A DNA stretch of 64,000 bases from Sphaerimonospora sp050942215 (GTDB lineage: Bacteria; Actinomycetota; Actinomycetes; Streptosporangiales; Streptosporangiaceae), in the NCBI RefSeq assembly GCF_050942215.1, contig NZ_CP192056.1:806001-870000 (forward strand), written 5' to 3'. The notes beneath the pieces are model-generated. The model made no database searches. It saw only the letters and a list, made by a program, of their open reading frames with translations, and was not told the origin of the DNA. Each line of letters opens with the position of its first letter. Position 1 is the stretch's first letter. Made by a program: the position numbers and the translations under genes. Shown piece after piece: positions 1-7,104 of this stretch.

Positions 1-1
1 G

Positions 2-325
2 GATGAGCCATCCGAGATCGTGTCGCTGTGGCTGCCGCTGGACCTGTCGGAGGGGACCGACCTGACAAGCGCGCAACCGCTCGCACAGGGGATACGTGAT
101 CACGTGCAGGCGCGCAAGGGTGTCCGCTTTGATCACGTGGTCGAGCAGATCACCGCACGAAAGCCCAGCGCCGAGGAAGTCAAGCAACTCGGCATGCCCA
201 AGAACACGCCGGTTCTTGGCGTCTACGCGGCCGTACGCGATCCCGGCGGGCGTCCGCTTGCCGTGCTCGCCGTCGTGCTGCCCGCCGACCGTCACGAGCT
301 GGAAGACGCCTACCCAATCGGCTGA
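2..325 (+). CDS. GntR-family regulator, C-terminal UTRA domain (5' partial)
   Basis: The frame is open from base 2 to a TGA at 325, so the N-terminal winged-helix is outside the window. The 107 visible residues match the C-terminal half of a UTRA ligand-binding domain: a V-x-L-W-L-P-L-D start, a helix containing LAQGIRDHV, RFDHVVEQITARKPSAEE, then the closing strands PVLGVYAAVRDPGGRPLAV. pSAM2-type elements usually carry a GntR repressor (KorSA) that controls transfer genes, and this gene lies on the accessory side of the att copy at 2486. It may be the repressor of an outer, mostly missing element. The role is inferred; the domain call is firm. Confidence 0.75.
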   Translation, partial: DEPSEIVSLWLPLDLSEGTDLTSAQPLAQGIRDHVQARKGVRFDHVVEQITARKPSAEEVKQLGMPKNTPVLGVYAAVRDPGGRPLAVLAVVLPADRHELEDAYPIG

Positions 326-335
326 TCATAGGGAC

Positions 336-845
336 ATGAAGTACGTCGACATCAATGCCACGGTCAATGGCCTTGATGGAGTCCTCGATCCCTCCGAGTA
401 CCTGCGGCGGCTACCCGCCCTCGGCGCTCGTCTGCCCCAAGGGGCGCGCGCGTTCGCGATGGCTGCTGGGCACTTCGACTTCTCGAATCCACGGTGCACG
501 AAAGATCTCGCCCTCGAACGTGTCTGCTTCGGCGGCGACGAGGCCGAGAGATGGATGGAAGTCGGCTTCTTGCACAACTGCTGGAAGCACGAGGAGGACC
601 TGACCATTCGATACGAGGGTGTTTCCGCCTTCACACTCGACATCTCGCAGTCCACCGATCACCAGAGCGTGGTCATCGTGGACGAGATCCTGCCGCACGC
701 CGACGGATGCAGTCATGAGATCGCGTTCCGGCCAGGAACCATCGCCGTGACGTGCCGGGACCTAACAGCTATCTGGACTGAGGCCGACTGCCCCGACCAG
801 GGCCGACGCCATGGAACTCCACCTTCCTTCAGCCTGGGCGCTTGA
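336..845 (+). CDS. Hypothetical protein, about 169 aa
   Basis: An ATG with a nearby AGGGA begins 10 bases after the GntR stop. The protein is acidic and predicted soluble, with a N-terminal MKYVDINATVNGLDG segment and a central part rich in Trp and acidic residues (ERWMEVGFLHNCWKHEEDL). I do not recognise a family. The last 15 or so residues (GRRHGTPPSF region) run into the IS982 remnant that starts around 811-846, so the native C-terminus may have been replaced by IS-derived sequence. Its place next to the GntR gene suggests accessory cargo. No signal peptide or membrane segment is visible. Confidence 0.5.
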   Translation: MKYVDINATVNGLDGVLDPSEYLRRLPALGARLPQGARAFAMAAGHFDFSNPRCTKDLALERVCFGGDEAERWMEVGFLHNCWKHEEDLTIRYEGVSAFTLDISQSTDHQSVVIVDEILPHADGCSHEIAFRPGTIAVTCRDLTAIWTEADCPDQGRRHGTPPSFSLGA

Positions 846-1478
846 CCTAGACGATCAATTCCTAATTGATCGGGTCATGCGGCCCCAGCTCACAGACATG
901 GCGAGGGTGTCCAAGATCTGCTGCGCCGGTCTGGCTCGGCTGCCCGGCCGCCCGTCCCGGCTCAGTCACTCCGAGTTGATCTGCCTGGCGGTGATGCAGA
1001 CCCTGCTGGGCTTCCACTCCGAGGCCCGCTGGCTGCGCTACGCGCGCAAGCATTACGGGCACCTGTTCCCGTTCCTGCTCCAGCAGCCGGGCTACAACAA
1101 GCGGGTCCGCGCCGCGTTACCGCAGATCAAGCGGATCACCCGGGTGCTGGCGCGGGATACCGACTTCTGGCACGACACGGTGTGGGTCACCGACTCGACC
1201 CCCGTGCCGTGCGGGATGTCACGGCCCACGGTGCTGCGCTCGGAGCTGGCCGGCTGGGCGAACTACGGTTACTGCGCGTCCCACTCGCGATTCTTTTGGG
1301 ACCTGCGGCTGTATCTGGTGTGCACGCCGGCCGGGATGCCGATCCTGTGGGCGCTGGCTGATCCGAAGCTCGATGAGCGCGAGGTGTTGGCGGCGATGCT
1401 GGAGGTCGATGCTGATCTGGTCGCCGAGCGTCCGGGGCTGCTGCCGATCGCCGACAAGGGGTTCGCCTCCAAGTGCGT
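811..1478 (+). pseudogene. IS982-family transposase, 3'-truncated remnant
   Basis: The N-terminal 220 or so residues match IS982 transposases: LSHSELICLAVMQTLLG, RYARKHYGHLFPFL, then the DDE-type core with DSTPVPCG (first Asp), LAGWANYGYCASHSRFF, PKLDEREVLAAML and ADKGFASK (second Asp). The similarity stops abruptly near 1478. The frame stays open to 1767, but those 97 residues are an antisense read of another gene (the CPCC relic). The catalytic Glu and the C-terminal 80 or so residues are therefore missing and the element is dead. The upstream ATG at 811 overlaps the previous gene; the left IS end is probably near 846. I could not define inverted repeats or a target duplication. Confidence 0.8.
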
Positions 1479-1698
1479 CGTGGTCGTCCTGGCCGTCATC
1501 CTCCCAGAAACAGACCGGGCAGATCTCGTAGCCTCCACGCTCTCGAAGGTTGAGGTAGCCACAGCACGGACAGGCGTACGCCCGATTACGAGGAGGGCGA
1601 CGGACGCTGTTATGCGATGCGGTGTCGGTGTACCACTCGAATCAGCGGAGCCGCCGGTCAAGCTCGTCGGGACTCGGCCTATCCGACCGTCTGGTCAT
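1479..1698 (-). pseudogene. CPCC-family cysteine-rich protein, broken at both ends
   Basis: On the minus strand the frame reads ACPCCGYLNLRERGGYEICP followed by VCFWEDDGQDDHD, the hallmark of the Cys_rich_CPCC family (two CxxC-type pairs, predicted metal binding). An ATG at 1698 begins MTRRSDRPSPDELDRRLR but meets an in-frame TGA at 1642-1644 before the CPCC motif. At 1479 the coding sequence is cut by the IS982 remnant, removing the C-terminal half. The gene is doubly damaged unless translation restarts inside. CPCC proteins are often neighbours of toxin, immunity or phage genes, but function is unknown. Confidence 0.65.
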
Positions 1699-1776
1699 GA
1701 TGCCATTCTCCTCCGAAAAGACGTACCGGCACGCGTTCATGAAGGCCAGCGATCTGAACATGTCTAACCTGTCGGT

Positions 1777-2400
1777 GTGGGCACCGACATCTACGGCTAC
1801 ATCGAGGCTCGCCACCCGTCCGCTGACGAGGACTGGCACGACTGGGATGCATGGGCGGTGTCCATGCCCCTCTACCCGCTCTATGACGGCTGCGACTATG
1901 AGTTGTTCGGCTGCCTCTTCGGTGTTCGTAATCGGCTCGGCTGGACCCCAGTCGCGGCCGGCCGCGGTCTACCTGCCGACGCATCGAAACCTGTCCGTAC
2001 TGACTATGAGGAGTCCGTCCGGATCGACGCCGCCATACATGGCTGTATCTGGGTTACATGGGCGGAGCTGCGTGATCTGGATATGACTGTGCGTCCCGCC
2101 GCTCGGGGGGTGCTTGATGTTCAGCCACGACATAGCTCGTCGATCAGTCGGTACCGGGTCGATGACCAGTGGCCCGAGAATGTCGTGGAGGAGTACGGCA
2201 TGCCGCCGTTGGGTGCCTCGCCTGTCGAGGCTCCGATGGGTTGCTGGGAGGTTTCTGGAGCGGCGCTCGAATATCGCCCCGTGACGCGACTGGACGCACT
2301 GGGACCTGGCACCGGGTGGGACCACGTCTTTGTGGTGATGCAGGCGTTGGCGCAGCGGTTCGGGCCCGAAGGCGTGCGCTTGGTCGTCTGGTTCGACTGA
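1777..2400 (+). CDS. Hypothetical protein, 207 aa (GTDIYGYIE-type)
   Basis: A GTG start opens with MGTDIYGYIEARHPSADEDW, a start seen in actinobacterial and phage hypothetical proteins of 150-210 aa with no assigned function. The protein is rich in Trp, Asp and Tyr (WHDWDAWAVSMPLYPLYDG) and ends FGPEGVRLVVWFD. No membrane segment or signal peptide is visible. It lies between the CPCC relic and the outermost att copy, so it belongs to the outer element remnant. A later start cannot be excluded, but the GTG gives the family-like N-terminus. Confidence 0.6.
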   Translation: MGTDIYGYIEARHPSADEDWHDWDAWAVSMPLYPLYDGCDYELFGCLFGVRNRLGWTPVAAGRGLPADASKPVRTDYEESVRIDAAIHGCIWVTWAELRDLDMTVRPAARGVLDVQPRHSSSISRYRVDDQWPENVVEEYGMPPLGASPVEAPMGCWEVSGAALEYRPVTRLDALGPGTGWDHVFVVMQALAQRFGPEGVRLVVWFD

Positions 2401-2485
2401 CGGCACTGCGATGGTCATGTCGACCGGTGGCGATACAGCACGACCCAGGCAAGGGAGAATCATCTGACCTGGGACTTCTCGCTGA

Positions 2486-2527
2486 GAGCGGGTGACGGGA
2501 ATCGAACCCGCGCTGTCAGCTTGGGAA
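2486..2527 (-). other. att-like copy of the tRNA-Gly 3' half (outer copy)
   Basis: This 42-bp block repeats the 3' half of the tRNA-Gly at 14986-15059, from the anticodon loop to the acceptor stem, with one mismatch. Beyond the anticodon loop the sequence changes to TTGCATGGATCA instead of completing the tRNA. A short inverted repeat (CCCAGG/CCTGGG, 2444-2473) lies just outside, at the same place as the terminator-like hairpin next to the other copies. Best read as the attachment site left by an AICE integrated at the tRNA-Gly locus. It is not a functional tRNA. Confidence 0.75.
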
Positions 2528-2611
2528 TTGCATGGATCACGGCCCGTACGGGCGCTGACCTGGACGTGAGGCGGGTCATGAGTGACCGTGGTTGCCCCCT
2601 CGTCACCCTGT

Positions 2612-2633
2612 CTAATTGCACGCTAATTGCACG
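2612..2633 (+). repeat. Tandem 11-bp repeat beside the outer att copy
   Basis: CTAATTGCACG occurs twice head to tail, perfectly, about 85 bp inside the att copy. The related element has TTAATGGCCCG/CTAATGGCCCG at the matching place (6096-6117). Spacing and layout are conserved while the motif differs, as expected for element-specific arm-type binding sites of a tyrosine integrase or Xis. Function is inferred. Confidence 0.5.
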
Positions 2634-2662
2634 ACGAAGTGCATTCGTTGCTGTTCGATCAG

Positions 2663-3127
2663 CTAGGGAAGTTGCTCTCGGAGCGTCAGCCACTGATCAA
2701 GCCTTTTCGCCGTCGGCGTCGTCGACAAATAGTCCCGGATGTATTGGGCTGGCCCCAGCAGGTTCTTGCACCGGCGGAGGGCCAGGATCTCTGTCCGGGG
2801 CCGCTGTTGCCAGTTGGTGGCCCACTCTGTGGCTTGCTCCAGTTGCAGAGGGAGGGCCGCCAGGATGTCCGCGGCGAGTGCGTCGGGGTTCCACAGGGAT
2901 GAGCCCATGGGGCCGAGGTCGTTGATCAAACCTGCGCGCAGGTAGAAGCGGCTTGCATTGGCGCTGGTCGTATCTAGACCTGCGGCCTCGGCTCTGCCAA
3001 TCGCATACATGGCCGTCTCTGCCCACACTCGCTGTCCTTCGCCCTGCTCGGTTTGACGGGCGTAAAAGCTGTTCAGCTCCCAGACGCTGAGCCAGTAGTT
3101 GATGAGGGTGGAAGGATCGTCGACCAC
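2663..3127 (-). CDS. Hypothetical protein, 154 aa
   Basis: A GTG-started frame on the minus strand encodes a soluble, mainly helical protein rich in Trp, Leu, Ala and Gln (LINYWLSVWELNSFYARQTE, ALPLQLEQATEWATNWQQ). It sits just inside the second element, facing the att copy. I do not recognise a family. Codon use is less GC-biased than the core genes, in keeping with horizontally acquired cargo. No membrane segment, signal peptide or metal motif is visible. Confidence 0.5.
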   Translation of the reverse strand: MVDDPSTLINYWLSVWELNSFYARQTEQGEGQRVWAETAMYAIGRAEAAGLDTTSANASRFYLRAGLINDLGPMGSSLWNPDALAADILAALPLQLEQATEWATNWQQRPRTEILALRRCKNLLGPAQYIRDYLSTTPTAKRLDQWLTLREQLP

Positions 3128-3141
3128 GAGGTCACTTTCTC

Positions 3142-3347
3142 ATGCGCGGCGCGGAAGCCTCCGCCTGCCTGATCACCCCGTGTGCCGTCTACCCCCCGAA
3201 GGGGACCCGGCGGCCTTGGTCTGCTCGGCTTGTCCCGGGTCGATGGCGGGCGGGGTGATCAGGCCCCTACCTCAGCCAGCTACGGCCAGCAACGCTGAGC
3301 AGGCCCTTAGCGATCACCCCGGAGCCGGAGCGCCCCCGCCGGAGGCA
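3142..3347. repeat. Diverged direct repeat of about 200 bp, copy 1
   Basis: This intergenic block starts ATGCGCGGCGCG and ends GGAGCCGGAGCGCCCCCGCC-GGAGGCA. It matches 6145-6308 with gaps. Shared stretches include CGGCTTGTCCCGGGTCGATG and GATCAGGCCCCTACCTCAGC. Each copy lies between a left att flank and the first cargo gene, so it is part of the left end of two related elements. Several short inverted repeats are present (for example CCGGAGCG/CGCCCCCGCCGG). No gene is visible in it. Confidence 0.6.
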
Positions 3348-3389
3348 TACTGATCGAAATCAGAATGGGAAACAGGAGTGAGGGCGGTC

Positions 3390-3809
3390 ATGGGGGCATG
3401 GGGTGCTGGTCCGCTGGACAACGATGCGGCGGGTGATCTGCTTTTTGAGTTAGAGCAGGCCCGGGTGGAGGACCTGCCGGATCTGCTGCGGTCCAAGTTT
3501 GAATGTGTGATTGGTGTCCAAGGCGAGCTTGATAGCTGGGAGACCGATCAAGCTTTGGCCGGAGCAGCGCTGGTGGCCTACTGTCTTGCCGCGCAACGAG
3601 GGCATCCACTGGAGCTTGATGAAGACCTCGAGCCGATACGGCTTGAGGTCACGGAGGAGTTGAGGCATCAAGCTGAGCAGACGATTCGGCGGGCCCTGAT
3701 GCCGGAGGACAACGAGTGGTACGACTTGTGGACGCAGTCAAACAAGATTGATGAGGCCGAGGCCGAGCTTAAGCCCTACCTGCGCATTCTTTCTGTCAGC
3801 GGATCCTGA
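3390..3809 (+). CDS. DUF4259 domain-containing protein
   Basis: The protein begins MGAWGAGPLDNDAAGDLL, the conserved DUF4259 opening (usually MGAWG-x-GPF-x-ND). The ATG at 3390 is therefore preferred over the GTG at 3378. The rest is acidic and helical (LAGAALVAYCLAAQRGHPLE), at 139 aa near the usual family length of about 130-140. The stop lies two bases before the ISL3 inverted repeat, so the IS inserted right at the 3' end and may have changed the last residues. DUF4259 proteins have no established function; they often sit among immunity-like genes. Confidence 0.8.
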   Translation: MGAWGAGPLDNDAAGDLLFELEQARVEDLPDLLRSKFECVIGVQGELDSWETDQALAGAALVAYCLAAQRGHPLELDEDLEPIRLEVTEELRHQAEQTIRRALMPEDNEWYDLWTQSNKIDEAEAELKPYLRILSVSGS

Positions 3810-3811
3810 AA

Positions 3812-5532
3812 ACTGGCTCTGGCACTAATTTCGTGATCTTCCGGCGGAGGACTGCCGGTGGTGGTGATCATGTCGGGTGTCGATCTCGGAGTTGCTCGCG
3901 GTTCTCTTCCCCCACCTGGCCGACTTGGAGATCGACCAGGTGTACCGGTCCGGCAGGTCGGTACGGATCCGGGCCAGAACCCGCACATCGCAAGCAGCGT
4001 GCTCACGGTGCGGGACGGTTTCCCAACGCGTGCACAGCAGCTACGAGCGGCGGGTGTGCGACACCGCGGTCGGCGGCCAGGAGATAGTGCTTCACCTGCG
4101 GGTACGGCGGTTTCGGTGTGAGAACGACGACTGCGGCAGAAAGACCTTCGCTGAGCAGGTGACCGGGCTGACCGTCCGCTACGGCCGCTACAGCGTCCCG
4201 CTCCGCACGCTGCTGCAGACGATCGCACTGGCCTTGGGCGGCCGGGCCGGCGCCCGACTCACCCACCGCCTGGCCACCGCGGTCAACCGGATGACGCTGA
4301 TCCGGCTGATCCGATCCCTGCCCGACCCCAAACCCGGCGATGGACCCCAGGTGCTGGGCGTGGACGACTTCGCCCTGCGCCGCGGTCACACCTACGGCAC
4401 GATCCTGATCGACATCGCCACCAGCCAGCCGGTTGACGTGCTACCCGAACGCTCATCAGATGCGCTGGCCGCCTGGCTGAGCAAGCACCCCGACGTGGAG
4501 ATCATCTGCCGGGACAGGGCCGGCTGCTATGCCGACGGCGCCGCCCGCGGTGCCCCGCAGGCGATCCAGGTCGCCGACCGGTGGCACATGTGGAGAAACC
4601 TCGGCGAGGCCGTCGAGCGGACCGTCACCAAGCACCGGGCCCACTTACGAGACCTGGTGGTCGCCACCTCACCGGGCGAGGTGCCCGCATCGGCGCCGGT
4701 CACCACCCCATCTGCAGGCGAGCTCGCTCCCTGCGAGCCGCGGTCGGACCGTCTGGCCGAGCGGACCCGCCGGCGGTATGCCCTCGTTCATCAATTGCTC
4801 ACGCAAGGCCGTGACCTGCGCGCGATCGCCCGCGAGCTGAACTTGGCCCGCAATACCGTCCGCCGCTTCGCCCGCGCGAGCGATCCCGAGGAGTTGCTCG
4901 TGCACAACGGCACCGGCAAACGCCCCAAGATGATCGAGGAGTACGCCGGCTACCTGCGGCAGCGCTGGGAGCAGGGCTGCACCAACGCCGCGCAGCTCTA
5001 CCAGGAGGTCACGGCCATGGGCTACGGCGGGACAGGCAGGTCGGTGCGCGAGTACGTCCGGCCCTGGAGATCCCAGATCGCCATCGTCCTGCCGCCACCA
5101 CCGCCCACCGTCCGCCAGGCCACCGGCTGGTTCCTCCGCCACCCCGACACCCTCGAGGCCGACGATCACCAGCACCTGCAAACCTTGACCGCGGCCTGCC
5201 CGGCCCTGGCCGCGGTCCGCGAGCACGTCCGCTCTTTCGCCCAGATGATGACGCGGCTCACCGGCGACGGCCTGGAGCAGTGGATGAAGCGGATTCAGGC
5301 CGATGACCTGCCGGAACTGCACTCCTTCGTCACAGGACTACGCCGCGACTTCGACGCCGCCAAAGCCGGCCTGATCTTGCCTCACAGCTCGGGGAAGGTG
5401 GAGGGCCATGTCAACCGCATCAAGATGCTCAAGCGGCAGATGTATGGCCGGGCCAACCCCGACCTCCTACGCAAACGCATCCTCCTTGCCGACTGAGTCG
5501 GGTCAACGCACAGAATCAGTGCCAGAGCCAGT
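3812..5532 (+). mobile_element. ISL3-family insertion sequence, apparently complete
   Basis: The transposase gene is flanked by inverted repeats: ACTGGCTCTGGCACTAATT at 3812-3830 on the left and the complement, ending GTGCCAGAGCCAGT, on the right to 5532. One mismatch lies in the first 19 bases (A/G). ISL3 elements normally make 8-bp target duplications. None is evident here (TCCTGAAA left, ATCGGGAG right), so one flank may have been rearranged. The element splits the left cargo of the second AICE remnant from its right att end. Confidence 0.8.
3877..5496 (+). CDS. ISL3-family transposase
   Basis: The 539-aa protein has the ISL3 layout. An N-terminal zinc-finger region (CSRCGTVSQRVHSSYERRV, then CENDDCGRKTF) is followed by a DDE domain with VLGVDDFALRRGHTYGTILID (first Asp pair), EIICRDRAGCYADGA (second Asp) and, near the C-terminus, HSSGKVEGHVNRIKMLKRQM (Glu). 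An internal HTH-like segment (RDLRAIARELNLARNTVRRF) is typical of the long actinobacterial members. Length is full and the frame is intact, so the element could be active. GTG was chosen as start because it gives the family-like MSISELLAVLFPHL. Confidence 0.93.
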   Translation: MSISELLAVLFPHLADLEIDQVYRSGRSVRIRARTRTSQAACSRCGTVSQRVHSSYERRVCDTAVGGQEIVLHLRVRRFRCENDDCGRKTFAEQVTGLTVRYGRYSVPLRTLLQTIALALGGRAGARLTHRLATAVNRMTLIRLIRSLPDPKPGDGPQVLGVDDFALRRGHTYGTILIDIATSQPVDVLPERSSDALAAWLSKHPDVEIICRDRAGCYADGAARGAPQAIQVADRWHMWRNLGEAVERTVTKHRAHLRDLVVATSPGEVPASAPVTTPSAGELAPCEPRSDRLAERTRRRYALVHQLLTQGRDLRAIARELNLARNTVRRFARASDPEELLVHNGTGKRPKMIEEYAGYLRQRWEQGCTNAAQLYQEVTAMGYGGTGRSVREYVRPWRSQIAIVLPPPPPTVRQATGWFLRHPDTLEADDHQHLQTLTAACPALAAVREHVRSFAQMMTRLTGDGLEQWMKRIQADDLPELHSFVTGLRRDFDAAKAGLILPHSSGKVEGHVNRIKMLKRQMYGRANPDLLRKRILLAD

Positions 5533-5680
5533 ATCGGGAGTCCGTTGACACTTTCGGCGTAGGAGCGAGTGCAGGCGATGACGTCACGTCGTTGCCAGTT
5601 GCCCTGCGGTGGCGTGACGCTTGCCGTCGGCGAATTACTTTGGCACGGCGGTGTGCTGTGACGGGCGGCCCGAGCTGCCG

Positions 5681-5756
5681 GCGGCCGGGACCGGCCCCCA
5701 GGCCGCATGCCCGGCAGCCGAGCGGGCGACGGGCCGCGAGGCGGCGCGGAGCGCCG
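5681..5756. repeat. 76-bp GC-rich direct repeat, copy 1
   Basis: The block from GCGGCCGGGACCGGCCCCCA to GCGGCGCGGAGCGCCG is repeated almost exactly at 6980-7055. Both copies contain nested palindromes (CCGGGACCGG, GGCGCGGAGCGCC). This copy sits between the ISL3 element and an integrase 3' relic; the other sits just outside the IS481 element. It may have served as homology for rearrangement inside the element array. No coding potential. Confidence 0.7.
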
Positions 5757-5762
5757 TCCTTG

Positions 5763-5888
5763 ACCACGCGGGCCGCGCTGATCTATCAGCACACCGCGAT
5801 GGAACGGAACCGGGCCATCGCCGACGCGCTCGGGAAGCTCGCCGAGGAGGCGCTGAGCAAGCAACATCCATACGGATCGGGCACGTAA
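5763..5888 (+). pseudogene. Tyrosine integrase, 3'-end relic
   Basis: The last 41 codons of a tyrosine recombinase are preserved: TTRAALIYQHTAMERNRAIA through to GSGT before the TAA. They include the catalytic Tyr (LIYQH). They are about 95% identical to the end of the integrase at 14494-14905. Everything upstream is lost and replaced by the 76-bp repeat region. This is the right end of the second AICE remnant, still joined to its terminator-like hairpin (5925-5961) and att copy (5965-6011). Confidence 0.8.
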
Positions 5889-5924
5889 CGGGCACGGAAG
5901 CTCGACATGACCCCGAAAACAATC

Positions 5925-5961
5925 AAGGCCCGGGTCGGAAAAAACCCCTGACCTGGGCCTC
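5925..5961. terminator. Terminator-like hairpin after the integrase relic
   Basis: Inverted repeat AAGGCCCGGGTC/GACCTGGGCCT around an A-rich loop. The same hairpin lies between the intact tRNA and the other integrase copy (14942-14979), so it probably separates integrase transcription from the convergent tRNA. Confidence 0.5.
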
Positions 5962-5964
5962 TGT

Positions 5965-6011
5965 GCTTGGAGCGGGTGACGGGAATCGAACCCGCGCTAT
6001 CAGCTTGGGAA
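5965..6011 (-). other. att-like copy of the tRNA-Gly 3' half (inner copy)
   Basis: These 47 bp are identical to 14983-15029, the 3' half of the tRNA-Gly from the acceptor end to the anticodon loop. Identity ends inside the anticodon loop, where this copy runs into TTGCATGGATCATG while the true tRNA continues. It marks the left boundary of the element whose right boundary is the tRNA itself, and the right boundary of the second remnant. Confidence 0.85.
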
Positions 6012-6095
6012 TTGCATGGATCATGTGTCGTAGGGGCGTTGACCTGGGCGTCGGGCCGGTCAGGAGTGACCGTGGTTGACCCCTCGTCACCCTGC

Positions 6096-6117
6096 TTAAT
6101 GGCCCGCTAATGGCCCG
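6096..6117 (+). repeat. Tandem 11-bp repeat beside the inner att copy
   Basis: TTAATGGCCCG and CTAATGGCCCG are adjacent, about 85 bp inside the att copy, at the same distance as the CTAATTGCACG pair beside the outer copy. The flanking DNA of the two left ends (2528-2640 and 6012-6120) is about 80% alike, yet the repeat core differs in concert in both units. Likely arm-type integrase or Xis sites (inference). Confidence 0.5.
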
Positions 6118-6144
6118 ACGATCAGCCTGTGACCTGGCCCTTCA

Positions 6145-6308
6145 ATGCGCGGCGCGCACGCTCCGCCTGCCTGACCCCCCGGCCCTGGCCCGCTCGGCTT
6201 GTCCCGGGTCGATGTCGGCGGGATGATCAGGCCCCTACCTCAGCCCCCTACGGTCTTCGGCAATGTGCGGGCGATCATCCTGGAGCCGGAGCGCCCCCGC
6301 CGGAGGCA
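6145..6308. repeat. Diverged direct repeat of about 200 bp, copy 2
   Basis: This copy matches 3142-3347 with deletions. It begins 30 bp from the tandem 11-bp repeat and overlaps the 3' end of the GNAT gene on the minus strand, so the last 25 or so residues of that protein are encoded by repeat sequence. Part of the left end of the inner element. Confidence 0.6.
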
Positions 6309-6858
6309 CTTCTTTGTGCTCTGGGGTCGAAGGCGGTGACGCCGCCGTGTGCACCCAGGTAAGAAGTTCGTAGGTGCGCCCCTTGTCCGTCACCTGTTCA
6401 GGTGCTTCTTCTGTGAGCCGGAAACCGGCGCTGCGGACGACGGCGATGCTGGCGTGGTTATCCGGCTCGATCTGCGCGATCACGTTCGGCATGCCCAGAG
6501 ATTGATGGGCGTACTCGGTTATCAGCCGGACTGCACGGCTCACCAGGCCTTGCCCCCTGTAGGCGACTCCGAGGCCGTAGCCAAGACTGCCGGTCTCCAG
6601 GTTCAGCAGGACCTCGCCTCGCGGGTGTTGTCCATCGACGGTGATGGCCAAGTGAAGGCGCTGGCCACTGACCTGAGTTCTCTGAATCATCTGCAGGTAC
6701 TCGCCTGCAGCGGTCAAATCGAAGGGAGAGGGGAGCGGCGTGCGGTAGCTGATGTCAGGGGTGTCGAACAGTTCTACCATCGCGGGCACGTCGTGCTCGG
6801 TCCAGTGCCGCAGCACGATGCCGTACCCGGACAACGATGTGACGTCGGACGTACTCAT
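6235..6858 (-). CDS. GNAT-family N-acetyltransferase (RimJ/RimL-like)
   Basis: The ATG at 6858 gives MSTSDVTSLSGYGIVLRHWT, with the usual start of RimL-type domains (a strand followed by R-x-W-x-x-x-D). The acetyl-CoA site is visible as YGLGVAYRGQGLVSRAVRLI (R/Q-x-x-G-x-G/A), then ANVIAQIEPDN-like and ASIAVVRSAGFRLTEE. Length is 207 aa; the last 35 residues (HTAASPPSTPEHKEVPPAGA onward) are unlike the family and come from the adjoining repeat, so the original stop was probably lost. The target (protein N-terminus or small molecule) is unknown. First cargo gene inside the inner element's left end. Confidence 0.8.
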   Translation of the reverse strand: MSTSDVTSLSGYGIVLRHWTEHDVPAMVELFDTPDISYRTPLPSPFDLTAAGEYLQMIQRTQVSGQRLHLAITVDGQHPRGEVLLNLETGSLGYGLGVAYRGQGLVSRAVRLITEYAHQSLGMPNVIAQIEPDNHASIAVVRSAGFRLTEEAPEQVTDKGRTYELLTWVHTAASPPSTPEHKEVPPAGALRLQDDRPHIAEDRRGLR

Positions 6859-6979
6859 GAATGCCTCCAGTAGCCAGAAGGGTGTGAACGCATTCTGTCG
6901 CGAGGTCCTCGGGGCCGAAGCCAATGGTCATGTTGGCTCTAATCCGCTGGGAAGCGACACCGCGCGGCCCGTGCCGACG

Positions 6980-7055
6980 GCGGCCGGGACCGGCCCCCAG
7001 GCCGCATGCCCGGCCGCCGAGCGGCAGGAGGGCCGCGAGGCGGCGCGGAGCGCCG
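6980..7055. repeat. 76-bp GC-rich direct repeat, copy 2
   Basis: Second copy of the block at 5681-5756, with a few substitutions (CCGGCCGCCGAGCGGCAGGA against CCGGCAGCCGAGCGGGCGAC). It lies in the 360-bp gene-free gap between the GNAT start and the IS481 transposase; apart from it, that gap holds only the IS481 left end. Confidence 0.7.
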
Positions 7056-7104
7056 CCGCTTGATCTCTATGAGCACAATTCGGCAGCGTCTATCTTTGCG
7101 GGTG

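Larger units (their letters stand above)
5762..6011 (+). repeat. 250-bp direct repeat: integrase 3' end plus att (copy 1)
   Basis: The whole stretch is repeated at 14779-15029 with scattered substitutions. It covers the integrase tail, a pair of CGGGCACG motifs after the stop (5877-5898), a hairpin and the tRNA-derived att core. The two copies are in the same orientation and bracket a segment of about 9 kb. They are the right ends of two tandem elements, and would allow loss of the interval by homologous recombination. Confidence 0.85.

Noticed and set aside
1479..1767. C-terminal 97 residues of the apparent 318-aa transposase
   Set aside because: They are an antisense read of the CPCC relic and do not match IS982 transposases.
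2486..2527. A second functional tRNA-Gly gene (also 5965-6011)
   Set aside because: Only the 3' half is present; the sequence departs from a tRNA inside the anticodon loop, so no D arm or acceptor partner exists.
3804..5540. Target-site duplication for the ISL3 element
   Set aside because: Flanks read TCCTGAAA and ATCGGGAG, which do not match under any reasonable end choice.
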